Source: an uncultured Oscillospiraceae bacterium
GTDB lineage: Bacteria > Bacillota > Clostridia > Oscillospirales > Oscillospiraceae
Direction of reading: 5' to 3'
Assembly (NCBI GenBank): GCA_934512135.1
Contig: CAKSWT010000003.1
Location: 124,001 to 188,000 of the forward strand
Length of the DNA stretch: 64,000 nt
The position numbers were made by a program, and so were the translations under genes. Below, one piece after another: positions 46,470 through 54,340 of the stretch (its first letter is position 1; every line of letters begins with the position of its first letter). The notes under the pieces are model-generated. The model searched no databases and was not told the origin of the DNA. It was given only the letters and a program-made list of their open reading frames with translations.

Positions 46470-49049
46470 ATGAATTGCTACTTGAAACGAGCCGCTGCAA
46501 TCGCCCTGTCCGGCGCCATGTGCATGGGAATGCTGGGGGGCTGTGGAGACAAGAAGGAGTCCCAGGAGCAGTCTCAGTTTAAGACCCTGGCCCAGGAGCT
46601 GGGCTATGGCTACGTCGGCAGCTACAGCAATCTGGATGATTTGGGCCTGAGCTATGTGAACCAGACCTCCTCGGCCCAGGGGAAGCTCTATCTCTACGGA
46701 GAGCAGTATGACGAGACCACCATGACCAGTACCCAGAAGCTCCTGGCCAAGGACCTGTCCACTGGGGACGTTACGGAGATTCCCCTGCCGGAGCTGATGG
46801 AGGCTAAGGACAACAGCGGGGAATATGTGATCCAGCTGGTGGTAAATTCCGACGGCAGCGGCTACTGGATGGTGAGCAACCAGTACAGCTATACCATTCT
46901 GGATGATATGGCCGTCCCGAAGGAGACTACCGAGACGACCACAGAGGAGGCAAGTCCGGAGGAGCCCGCCACTGAGGAGCCCACCACTGAGGAGGCGGCG
47001 CCGGAGGAGGATGCAGGCATGGCCGGGGAATACCAGGCGGTGCTTCTGGCGGAGGAGACGCCGCTGGAGGAGGGAGAAGCTCTGGCAGAGGAAACCGTGG
47101 CGCCGGAGGAGACCCAGGAGGCCCCCACTGAGGAGGTGCCGGCTGAGGAGGTACCGACCGAGGAGATGCCAGAGACCCAAAATGTCGATAGAAATATCCT
47201 GCGGAAGTGCGATATGTCCGGCAATGTGCTGCTGGAGATCGACCTCACCGAGGACACCAAGGACATGGAGTACTTCTATCCTATGGGCATGGCCCAGGAC
47301 GCCCAGGGAAACATCTATGTGGCCGCGGACGAGGTGATCCTCTGCTATGGCAGCGACGGCAGCCGAAAGGCCGATGTGCCGGTAAACAATATGTACCTTC
47401 GGTCCCTGGTGGCCACGGAGACCGGCGTCGTACTGGTCAACGGCTGGGACAATGAAACGGGGAATAACGTAATGGGCCGGCTGGAAAACGGCGGCATCAC
47501 CCAGCTGGAGCCCCCGGATGCGGGCCTCTATACGAACTGGAACGTCTATGGGGGAAGCGGCAACAACGTGCTGCTCAGCAGCAGCGACAAGCTCTACTCC
47601 ATGGATGTCGTCAGCGGGGAGAGCACTGCGCTGCTGTCCTGGACGGAGTGCGACATTAACGGCGGTTTTATTACCGGGGTGGTGGCCGATGGCACGGACA
47701 AGGTCCTGGTGCTGACGTCGGACTATATCGCCGGGCCTGTAGGCTATGAGCTGGGGATCCTGACCAAGACGCCCCTGGACCAGATGCCCCAGCGGACGGT
47801 GCTGACCCTGGGCATGGACTATATGGACAGCAACTTCCAGCGGGCGGTGATTAAATTCAACCGGAACAGCGACACCTACCGGGTGAACATTGTGAACTAC
47901 GAAAGCTATAATACCCAGGAGGACTATACCGCCGGAGCGGATCAGCTGGACCGGGACATTATCTCCGGCAGCTGCCCGGACATTTTGGCGGTGTCCTCCA
48001 GCAAGGTTGGAAAATACACGGCCAAGGGCGCCCTGGCGGATCTGACGCCGCTGATGGAGAAGGACGGGGAATTCGCCCAGGACAGCCTGCTCAGCGGCCC
48101 GGTGAAGTTCTTCCAGGAGGGGGACAAGCTCTATGGTCTGCCCAGCGGTTTCAACCTACAGACCATGGTGGCCAGCGCCAAGCTCGTGGGGGACAAGACC
48201 AGCTGGACCATGGCGGAGCTGTCCCAGATGGCGGAGGGGCTGCCCGATGGCGTTCGCCTTACGGCCTACTACACCCAGGCGGACTTCCTGAGTGTGATGA
48301 CCTATCAGAATCTCAACCAGTTTGTGGACTACGGAACCGCCAGCTGCAGCTTTGACAGCGACGCCTTCCGGCAGCTGCTGAATCTGGCCGCCAAGCTGCC
48401 TGATACCTACGACACAGGCAGTGCAGATGGGGTAGAAATGTCCGCCTACGACGATGATTTCAGCCAGGTCCAGCGGGGCGATGTCCTCCTGACCACAGAG
48501 CATGTCTACGACAGCGACTCGATTAAGACCATGTATCAGCTCTATAATCAGGACAACGGCTTTGTCCGCATCGGATTCCCCACAGACGGCAGCTCCAGCG
48601 GCGGGATGATCAGCATCCAAAACGGGCTGGCAATCTCCTCCCGGTGCAAGAATCAGGAGGGGGCCTGGGCGTTCCTCAAGACCATGCTCTCGGATGAGGT
48701 GCAGGGGACCATGTGGTCACTGCCGGTGACGGTTTCCGCCTTTGACAAGGTGCTGGAGGATGCCATGAAGCCCAACTATTACACCGACCAAAACGGCAAT
48801 CAGGTGGAGTCCACCTACAGCACCTATATCGGCGACACCGAGTACAAAATCGTCCCGGTGACCCAGGACCAGGCGGAGGACTTTAAGGCCTATGTCAACA
48901 ACGCCAGCCTATGCGGAGACTATGACACGGATATTATGGACATTGTAACCGAGGAGGCGGGGGCCTTCTTTGCCGGAGACAAAACCGCAGAGGAGGCGGC
49001 AAAGCTCATCCAGAACCGTGTGACCACCTATTTGGGCGAAAACAGCTGA
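46470..49049 (+). CDS. Very large solute-binding lipoprotein with N-terminal propeller-like domain
   Basis: 859 residues; family-1 binding proteins are usually 400-550. Lipobox is GMLGGC (Cys about 25). Residues about 30-440 look like a beta-propeller (AQDAQGNIYVAADEV, GRLENGGITQLEPP) interrupted by an acidic Glu/Thr/Pro segment (about 150-237, with repeated TEE/PEE units). From about 445 to the end a family-1 sugar-binding fold is recognisable (FQRAVIKFNRN, FVRIGFPTDG, AWAFLKTML). Start is the ATG with GAGGT upstream. It closes the operon, 26 bases after the MacB-like gene, and is the likely ligand receptor for the two permeases. Confidence 0.85.
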   Translation: MNCYLKRAAAIALSGAMCMGMLGGCGDKKESQEQSQFKTLAQELGYGYVGSYSNLDDLGLSYVNQTSSAQGKLYLYGEQYDETTMTSTQKLLAKDLSTGDVTEIPLPELMEAKDNSGEYVIQLVVNSDGSGYWMVSNQYSYTILDDMAVPKETTETTTEEASPEEPATEEPTTEEAAPEEDAGMAGEYQAVLLAEETPLEEGEALAEETVAPEETQEAPTEEVPAEEVPTEEMPETQNVDRNILRKCDMSGNVLLEIDLTEDTKDMEYFYPMGMAQDAQGNIYVAADEVILCYGSDGSRKADVPVNNMYLRSLVATETGVVLVNGWDNETGNNVMGRLENGGITQLEPPDAGLYTNWNVYGGSGNNVLLSSSDKLYSMDVVSGESTALLSWTECDINGGFITGVVADGTDKVLVLTSDYIAGPVGYELGILTKTPLDQMPQRTVLTLGMDYMDSNFQRAVIKFNRNSDTYRVNIVNYESYNTQEDYTAGADQLDRDIISGSCPDILAVSSSKVGKYTAKGALADLTPLMEKDGEFAQDSLLSGPVKFFQEGDKLYGLPSGFNLQTMVASAKLVGDKTSWTMAELSQMAEGLPDGVRLTAYYTQADFLSVMTYQNLNQFVDYGTASCSFDSDAFRQLLNLAAKLPDTYDTGSADGVEMSAYDDDFSQVQRGDVLLTTEHVYDSDSIKTMYQLYNQDNGFVRIGFPTDGSSSGGMISIQNGLAISSRCKNQEGAWAFLKTMLSDEVQGTMWSLPVTVSAFDKVLEDAMKPNYYTDQNGNQVESTYSTYIGDTEYKIVPVTQDQAEDFKAYVNNASLCGDYDTDIMDIVTEEAGAFFAGDKTAEEAAKLIQNRVTTYLGENS

Positions 49050-49075
49050 TTGGAAGGTGAGATTTGACAAGCAGC

Positions 49076-49103
49076 AGGGGACCGTGCAGAGGCACGGTCC
49101 CCT
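49076..49103 (+). terminator. Terminator of the transport operon
   Basis: AGGGGACCGTGC pairs with GCACGGTCCCCT, followed by ATTCGTTTG. Confidence 0.8.
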
Positions 49104-49141
49104 ATTCGTTTGAAATTACCGGAGCATTTTTTGATTTCCTA

Positions 49142-49170
49142 TTGACAGAATGGGAATTGTCTGATAGAAT
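49142..49170 (+). promoter_or_regulatory. Promoter of the DUF2325 gene
   Basis: TTGACA (49142-49147), 17-base spacer, TAGAAT (49165-49170). Confidence 0.8.
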
Positions 49171-49177
49171 ATCAGCA

Positions 49178-49241
49178 AGTTAGTCATAAATAACCGCCGC
49201 AAGGCGGATTTCTACCACGGGTGAGTTAGTTATATCTAACC
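49178..49241 (+). promoter_or_regulatory. Tandem DtxR/MntR-like operator boxes
   Basis: AGTTAGTTATATCTAACC (49224-49241) contains GTTAG-TTATAT-CTAAC, a palindrome like those read by iron/manganese repressors of the DtxR family. AGTTAGTCATAAATAACC (49178-49195) matches it at 15 of 18 bases and covers the expected start site. Between them lies a CCGCC-GCAA-GGCGG hairpin. The repressor itself is not in the window. Confidence 0.55.
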
Positions 49242-49259
49242 GAAAGAAAGGTGAATTCT

Positions 49260-49544
49260 ATGAGTGTTGTCATCATCGGGGGAAACGAGTGTATGGTCTG
49301 CCGCTATCAGCAGATCTGTAAGCGCCACGGCTATCAGGCCAAGGTATTTGCCAAGGAAAACGGCCCCATGAAAAAGAAGATCGGGTCCCCGGATCTGATG
49401 ATCCTGTTTACCAATACCGTGTCCCACAAGATGGTCATTTGTGCCGTTCAGGAGGCAAAAAAGAACAATGTGCCGGTGGTGCGCATTCACTCCAGCAGCG
49501 CCTCGGCGCTGCAGCAGGCCCTGACGGAGCATTTGTCCAACTGA
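49260..49544 (+). CDS. DUF2325 family protein
   Basis: 94 residues. It begins SVVIIGGNECMVCRYQQICKRHG with a Cys-x2-Cys (14 and 17 counting from the chosen Met), followed by LMILFTNTVSHKMVICAVQEAKKNNVPVVRIHSSS, the known DUF2325 pattern. Function is unknown; the Rossmann-like half and Cys pair have been taken to suggest metal or redox sensing. The ATG at 49260 is used, with AAAGGTG upstream. The metal-type operator boxes ahead of it support a link to iron or manganese. Confidence 0.85.
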   Translation: MSVVIIGGNECMVCRYQQICKRHGYQAKVFAKENGPMKKKIGSPDLMILFTNTVSHKMVICAVQEAKKNNVPVVRIHSSSASALQQALTEHLSN

Positions 49545-49655
49545 TTCCCCCATTGACGGGTCTGTTGCAAAAACAAATAATGGAAGCAAAATAGAAGGAA
49601 TACTTGCAAAAACAGAGCAGCAGGGGGAAGAGTGAAGGGGGGCAAGGCCCGCCCG

Positions 49656-50255
49656 TCATTTGCCGGGGGCGGGGTCCAGAATCCGCAGAGGCGGGCCCTC
49701 CAGCGATACCACCTGGGCCCCCAGAGAATGGGCCTCCTCCAGATGGTGGGTGACCAGCACCACCGGTTTCCGGGCGGCGGCATCCCGAATCAGGGGATAC
49801 AGGGCCTCACGAATGGCCGGGTCCAGGCCCTGAAAGGGCTCGTCCAGCAGCAGCACATCCGAGGGAGCGGCCAGGGCCCGGGCTATGGCCACCCGCCGGC
49901 GCATCCCTCCGCTGAGGGAATCGGGAAAGCTGTTTTTTTCCGAAAGCAGGCCCACGGCGGCCAAATAGTGCTCGGCGGTCTGCGGGGAGACGCCGGTGGG
50001 GACGGTGATGTTCCTCCGGAGGCTGAGCCAGGGCAGCAGCCGGTCCTCCTGGAATACCACGGCGCATTGGCCCACCCCCAAGACCGACCCGGACTCCGGG
50101 GTCTCCAGGCCGCAGAGGACCCGGAGCAGCGTGGTCTTTCCGCAGCCGGAGGGGCCGCTGAGGCAGAGAATGCCCCTCTCCGGCAGGGTGAGGGAGAAGC
50201 GGTCCAGCACCGGCTTTTCTCCAAAGCGGAGCGACAGCTCCTGGAGCTGAATCAT
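49656..50255 (-). CDS. ABC transporter ATP-binding protein, nitrate/sulfonate/taurine type, orphan
   Basis: 199 residues, shorter than the usual 240-260. It has Walker A GPSGCGKTTLL, a Q-loop in VVFQEDRLLPWLS, signature LSGGMRRRVAIARAL, Walker B VLLLDEPFQGLD and switch His (THHLEEAHSLG). The RLLPWLS pattern is typical of SsuB/TauB/ThiZ-type ATPases. The C-terminal extension of that group is missing. Start at the ATG with GGAGG seven bases upstream. No permease or binding protein lies next to it, so it must serve a remote system or be a remnant. Confidence 0.85.
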   Translation of the reverse strand: MIQLQELSLRFGEKPVLDRFSLTLPERGILCLSGPSGCGKTTLLRVLCGLETPESGSVLGVGQCAVVFQEDRLLPWLSLRRNITVPTGVSPQTAEHYLAAVGLLSEKNSFPDSLSGGMRRRVAIARALAAPSDVLLLDEPFQGLDPAIREALYPLIRDAAARKPVVLVTHHLEEAHSLGAQVVSLEGPPLRILDPAPGK

Positions 50256-50318
50256 GGGAACACCTCCTGACATTTCCTTCATGATACACGGCGGAAAGCA
50301 GAAAGTCAATCGGACATC

Positions 50319-50347
50319 TTGCCAGATGGAAAAAACCAATGTATAAT
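50319..50347 (+). promoter_or_regulatory. Promoter of the cytidylate kinase-like gene
   Basis: TTGCCA (50319-50324), 17-base spacer, TATAAT (50342-50347). Confidence 0.75.
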
Positions 50348-50378
50348 GGAGTTACCCTATAGGAAAGGCTGTGATTCC

Positions 50379-51035
50379 ATGAATAATCTTCCAATGATAA
50401 CGATCAGTCGTCAATACGGCACCAGCGGCCACAAGATTGCAGAGCTCCTGGCAAAGAAGCTGGAGCTTCCCTTTTATGACAAGGACCTGATTACCATCGC
50501 CTCTCAGGAGAGCCGATTTGGAGAACGGGCCTTTGAAGCCGCAGAGGAGGCTGCCACCACGCCTCTGGGCTATGCCCTGAGCAACCGGAGCAATCGCAGC
50601 ATTTATGGGATGCCCCTAAACGATCAGCTGTTTATGGTCCAGGCCGGTGTGATTCGCACAGTGGCCGATCAGGGACCGGCGCTGTTTGTGGGCCGGTGCG
50701 CCGACTACGTTCTGGACGGATATAAGGAGACCATTAAGATCTTTCTCCAGGCCAGCGTGGAGTCCCGGATTAAAAACGTCATGGAGCGGGAAAATCTCTG
50801 CCGCCGGGACGCAGAGGCCCGGATTAAGCGGCTGGACAAGTCCCGTGCCACCTATTACAACTATTACACCGACCGGAAGTGGAGCGACCTGAAAAACTAT
50901 GACATTGTGCTGAACGTCAGCTACCTGACCCCGGAGGAGGCGGCGGAGCTGCTGTACACCTTTGTTCGCCAGGTGGTGGAAAAAACCGGCGCCCTGAAGG
51001 CGGAGGCCCAGGAGCGGAAGGAACATCTGAAATAA
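50379..51035 (+). CDS. Cytidylate kinase-like family protein
   Basis: 218 residues. The N-terminal ITISRQYGTSGHKIAELLAKKLELPFYDKDLI is the degenerate P-loop and lid of the cytidylate-kinase-like family (PF13189), abundant in Clostridia. RCADYVL, FLQASVESRI and the Arg-rich RRDAEARIKRLDKSRATYYNYYT follow. The canonical GxxGxGKS loop is replaced by RQYGTSGHK, so the true nucleotide substrate is uncertain and it should not be equated with Cmk. Monocistronic with its own promoter and a strong terminator. Confidence 0.85.
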   Translation: MNNLPMITISRQYGTSGHKIAELLAKKLELPFYDKDLITIASQESRFGERAFEAAEEAATTPLGYALSNRSNRSIYGMPLNDQLFMVQAGVIRTVADQGPALFVGRCADYVLDGYKETIKIFLQASVESRIKNVMERENLCRRDAEARIKRLDKSRATYYNYYTDRKWSDLKNYDIVLNVSYLTPEEAAELLYTFVRQVVEKTGALKAEAQERKEHLK

Positions 51036-51039
51036 AGCA

Positions 51040-51070
51040 GGGCCCCGGAGCGCATAGCGCTCCGGGGCCC
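51040..51070. terminator. Bidirectional terminator, kinase-like gene and recR
   Basis: A perfect 14-base-pair stem, GGGCCCCGGAGCGC with GCGCTCCGGGGCCC, around ATA, between converging genes. Confidence 0.85.
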
Positions 51071-51077
51071 GTCTTGA

Positions 51078-51680
51078 TTATTCCATGGGAATCCGGCCCT
51101 CCAGGGCCCGGGACAGGGTCACCTCGTCGGCGTACTCCAGCTGTCCCCCTACGGGGATGCCGTAGGCCAACCGGGTGACCTTCACCCCAAAGGGCTTCAG
51201 CAGCCGGCTGAGGTACATGGCGGTGGCCTCGCCCTCGGTGTCCGGGTTGGTGGCCATAATGACCTCCTGGACGTCCTGATCGGCCACCCGCTGGAGCAGC
51301 TCCCGAATCTTCAGGTCCTCGGGGCCGATGTTTCCCAGGGGGGAGATTACCCCGTGAAGCACATGGTAGGTGCCCCGGTACTCCCGGGCCTTTTCCATGG
51401 CGATTACATCTTTGGGTTCCGCCACCACGCAGATGAGACGCTTGTCCCGGGTGTCGTCGGAGCAGATGGGGCACAGGGGCTGGTCGGTGAGATTCTGGCA
51501 GACAGGACAGGTGTGGACCGTCTGCCGGGCCTCTAAAATGGCCTGGGCAAAGGCGTTGGCGTCCTGGTCGCTCATGCCCAGCATAAAGAAGGCCAGCCGC
51601 CGGGCGGTCTTGGTGCCGATGCCGGGGAGCTTGGCGAACTGCTCGCTGAGCCGTTCCAAACTGACGGGATAGCTGCGCAT
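51078..51680 (-). CDS. recR: Recombination protein RecR
   Basis: 200 residues. It acts with RecF/RecO in loading RecA at gaps. Features: helix-hairpin-helix KLPGIGTKTARRLAFF near the N-terminus, zinc finger CPVCQNLTDQPLCPIC (four Cys), and the Toprim domain ICVVAEPKDV...ATNPDTEGEATAMYL. The ATG at 51680 starts one base after the ybaB stop and lacks a clear ribosome site, so translation probably depends on coupling. The order dnaX-ybaB-recR is the conserved bacterial block. Confidence 0.95.
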   Translation of the reverse strand: MRSYPVSLERLSEQFAKLPGIGTKTARRLAFFMLGMSDQDANAFAQAILEARQTVHTCPVCQNLTDQPLCPICSDDTRDKRLICVVAEPKDVIAMEKAREYRGTYHVLHGVISPLGNIGPEDLKIRELLQRVADQDVQEVIMATNPDTEGEATAMYLSRLLKPFGVKVTRLAYGIPVGGQLEYADEVTLSRALEGRIPME

Positions 51681-51681
51681 C

Positions 51682-52038
51682 TTACAGCAGTCCACTGAGG
51701 CCGCCCAGGTTCATGCCGCCGGTGAACTTGTTCATGGAGGCGGCCATGTCCTCCTCGGCCTTCCGAAGGGCCTCGTTGACCGCAGCCACCACCAGGTCCT
51801 GGAGCATCTCCACGTCCTCCGGGTCCACGGCCTCCGGGTCAATCGCTACGCTTTTCAGCTGCTTTTTGCCGGAGATTACGGCCTTCACCACCCCGCCGCC
51901 GGCGGTGGCCTCGTACTCCTTCTCCTCCAGCTCCTGCTGCATCTGCAGCATCTGCTGCTGCATCCGCTGGGCCTGCTTCATCATATTGGCCATATTGCCG
52001 CCGCCCATGGGGCTGCCGCCACGAAATCCCTTTGCCAT
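51682..52038 (-). CDS. ybaB: YbaB/EbfC nucleoid-associated protein
   Basis: 118 residues. MAKGFRGG start, Met/Gln-rich helix (MMKQAQRMQQQMLQMQQELEEKEYEA), then the conserved TAGGGVVKAVISGKKQLKSVAIDPE core and the C-terminal helix. It forms a dimer that binds DNA. It lies 35 bases after dnaX and one base before recR, in the usual conserved operon. Confidence 0.95.
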   Translation of the reverse strand: MAKGFRGGSPMGGGNMANMMKQAQRMQQQMLQMQQELEEKEYEATAGGGVVKAVISGKKQLKSVAIDPEAVDPEDVEMLQDLVVAAVNEALRKAEEDMAASMNKFTGGMNLGGLSGLL

Positions 52039-52073
52039 GTTGTCCTCACTTTCCCGGCCGAAGCCGAATCAGG

Positions 52074-53705
52074 TTATGATTGAATGTTGATATTATCTAA
52101 ATTTCCAAATTGCTCCGCCAGCTGCCGGAGCTTGTCCTCTCCGCTGAAGCCGCCGGGCTCTCCCAGCTGGAGCCGCAGGGGCCGCCCCAGTACCTGAGAG
52201 GCCTTGCTGCGGATCTTATCCAGAAGCTCGGGTCGGTTGACCATCCCTCGGATATAGGAGTTCAGGGGGGTGAGCACCAGCTCGTCTCCCCGCAGGTGCC
52301 CGGAGAGCTGGGTCAAAAAGGGCCGGAGTATCGGGTCCAGCTCCGGGGCCACCCGATCCCGAATCTTCAGCCACTGACCGTCCTGGGCCGGGGGAGAAGC
52401 CTCCTGGGGGGGCTCCTCAGGCGGCGGCGGGGCGTCGGCGTCGTCCCAGGGGGGCGGGGCCTCCTCCTGGGGGGGAGGTTCGTCTCCGGCGGGGGAGGAG
52501 ACAAAGACGCCGGATTTCAGCTTCTGATCCAGCAGCTGAAGCCGGTCCTCCACCTGCTGCTCCAGCCGGCCCATACGGGCGGTGAGATCCCGGACGTCGG
52601 TGCTCAGCTGGGGCTGGCAGAGGTGGATCAGGCACAGCTCGCCGTCCACCCGCTGGTTGACGCTGGTTTTGAAGCCGCCGGTGGTCTCCTGGAGCAGGTC
52701 CGTCATGCGGATCAGCTCCTCCGGGGTGAACCGAGGGGCAAGCGCCATAATCTCCTGACCGGTGCAGATGCTGGAGATCATGCCGATGCCGCTTTTGGGG
52801 GCGGTTTTCAGAATCAGCAGATCCCGGGCCAGGGTGGAAAGCTCACCCAGAAGGGCCGCAGCGTCCTTTCCGGCGCTGTACAGCTCCGAGAACAGCCGAA
52901 GGGCGGTGGAGGCGTCCTGCTGGGCAATGGCGTTCATCAGGGCCACGGTCTGCTGCTGCCCCGCCAGACCCAGGATGGAGAATACACCGTCGGTGGTAAG
53001 GGTGCCGGTGGTGGCACTGGCGCACTGATCCAGCAGGCTCAGGCCATCTCGAAAGGCGCCGTCGGCCAGCCGTCCCAGAAGCTCCGCCGCCTCCGGGGCG
53101 ATGTCAATGCCCTCCTGATAGGCCACATAGTTGATGCGGCCGGTGATGTCCTCCGGGGTGGGACGGCGAAAGGCGAACCGCTGACACCGGGAGAGAATGG
53201 TGGCGGGGACCTTGTTGAGCTCCGTGGTGGCCAGAATGAACATCAGGTGCTCCGGCGGCTCCTCAATGGTTTTGAGCAGGGCGTTAAAGGCGGACATGGA
53301 CAGCATGTGGACCTCATCGATGATGTACACACGCTTTTTGACCTCCACCGGGGGATAGACCGCATCATCCCGAATGGCCCGGACATTGTCCACGCCGTTG
53401 TTGGAGGCGGCGTCGATCTCCTGGACGTCCAGGACGCTGCCGCTGTCGATGCCCCGGCAGGCGGCGCATTCACCGCAGGGGTTGCCCCCCACCGGGTGGA
53501 GACAGTTGACCGCCTTGGCCAGAATTTTGGCGCAGGTGGTCTTGCCGGTGCCCCGGGTGCCGGTGAAGAGATAGGCATGGCTGAGCTTGCCGGTGATGAC
53601 CTGGTTTTTCAGTGTCTGGGTCACTGCGGTCTGGCCCACCACGTCGTCAAAGGTCTGCGGACGGTATTTTCGGTATAACGCCTGATACACAGTGTGTCCC
53701 CCCAT
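52074..53705 (-). CDS. dnaX: DNA polymerase III subunit gamma/tau
   Basis: 543 residues. This is the clamp-loader ATPase. Features: YQALYRKYRPQTFDDVVGQ, Walker A GTRGTGKTTCAK, a zinc-binding Cys set (CGECAACRGIDSGS), IIDEVHMLS (Walker B) and LATTELNKVPATILSRCQRF (sensor 1/SRC). A Pro/Glu/Asp-rich linker (about 415-445) leads to the tau-like C-terminus. Start is taken at the ATG at 53705 (AAGGA nine bases upstream); a GTG at 53690 next to YQALYRK is a possible alternative. Its ribosome site lies in the 3' flank of the SRP RNA gene. Confidence 0.93.
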   Translation of the reverse strand: MGGHTVYQALYRKYRPQTFDDVVGQTAVTQTLKNQVITGKLSHAYLFTGTRGTGKTTCAKILAKAVNCLHPVGGNPCGECAACRGIDSGSVLDVQEIDAASNNGVDNVRAIRDDAVYPPVEVKKRVYIIDEVHMLSMSAFNALLKTIEEPPEHLMFILATTELNKVPATILSRCQRFAFRRPTPEDITGRINYVAYQEGIDIAPEAAELLGRLADGAFRDGLSLLDQCASATTGTLTTDGVFSILGLAGQQQTVALMNAIAQQDASTALRLFSELYSAGKDAAALLGELSTLARDLLILKTAPKSGIGMISSICTGQEIMALAPRFTPEELIRMTDLLQETTGGFKTSVNQRVDGELCLIHLCQPQLSTDVRDLTARMGRLEQQVEDRLQLLDQKLKSGVFVSSPAGDEPPPQEEAPPPWDDADAPPPPEEPPQEASPPAQDGQWLKIRDRVAPELDPILRPFLTQLSGHLRGDELVLTPLNSYIRGMVNRPELLDKIRSKASQVLGRPLRLQLGEPGGFSGEDKLRQLAEQFGNLDNINIQS

Positions 53706-53720
53706 GTGGAAAAATCCTTC

Positions 53721-54013
53721 GGTCCAGAACAAGACCGCACACCCACCGTCGAATACGAGACTATGCCCGGAACCCATACAGCCAGCTCAGAAACGGCAAA
53801 CCCGCGGCACACGAAAAGATCCACTTAATGCTGCTCGGTTCCCCGCCTGACATGGTTCGTGGGATTCCGTTGCGTGGGACCGATTCCTCAACGCCGCTTA
53901 TATGGGTCAGACGACACAGGTCGCCCCTCGGGTGGGAATTCATCCCTGCTGTAGCGGATTGCAGGTTACAAGGCACCGCTGACTCCCCGACTAGTGCGGC
54001 CTTGTCCCGGACC
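53721..54013 (-). ncRNA. ffs: Signal recognition particle RNA, large Firmicutes type
   Basis: The minus strand contains the SRP signature CCATGTCAGGC...GAGCAGCATTAAGTGG (helix 8, about 53830-53866), and an Alu-domain-like section with GTAACC and CAGCAGGG (about 53940-53975). The ends are complementary over about 20 bases: GGTCCGGGACAAGGCCGCAC at the 5' side and GTGCGGTCTTGTTCTGGACC at the 3' side (53721-53740). That sets the boundaries; real ends may differ by some bases. The position just upstream of dnaX is conserved in Firmicutes. A strong promoter precedes it and TTTTT follows. Confidence 0.92.
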
Positions 54014-54037
54014 GAAGGTCCAAAACAAAGCGTAGAT

Positions 54038-54066
54038 AGTATACTATATTTTTTCCCGTTTTTCAA
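54038..54066 (-). promoter_or_regulatory. SRP RNA promoter
   Basis: Leftward TTGAAA (54066-54061), 17-base spacer, TATACT (54043-54038). The A-rich spacer would favour high activity. Confidence 0.8.
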
Positions 54067-54090
54067 GGATAATTTGCGCCGGACAGAGAA

Positions 54091-54124
54091 AGCGCCCTGC
54101 CGGGTAACCAGTCCGGCGGGCGCT
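54091..54124 (-). terminator. Hairpin upstream of the SRP RNA gene
   Basis: AGCGCCCTGCCGG pairs with CCGGCGGGCGCT (one G-U pair) and is followed on the minus strand by TTTCTCTGTCC. No gene is seen that it would terminate; it may insulate the SRP promoter from leftward transcription. From 54125 to 54281 I see only AT-rich sequence without a convincing gene. Confidence 0.5.
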
Positions 54125-54281
54125 GCTCTAAAACGTAAGAGGGAGAAATGAAAAAGATATATTGTTCCTTGCAGTTTCAAGGATACCAGGTAGATGTTAC
54201 AAAATTATTTAACTTCCGTGATACTTATATTAAGTTTTGAACATATTTTTGATTTTTTTCGGAAAATCCCGGGAGAACCCT

Positions 54282-54310
54282 TTTACAAGTCCCGAAGGAT
54301 GTGCTACACT
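54282..54310 (+). promoter_or_regulatory. Promoter of the DUF362 gene
   Basis: TTTACA (54282-54287), 17-base spacer, TACACT (54305-54310). Confidence 0.7.
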
Positions 54311-54340
54311 GGGGACAAATACCCGGAAAGGAGATCAATG

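Noticed and set aside
54148..54240. 30-codon frame beginning MKKIYCSLQ
   Set aside because: AT-rich, no well-spaced ribosome site, and no clear promoter; insufficient support to call a gene.
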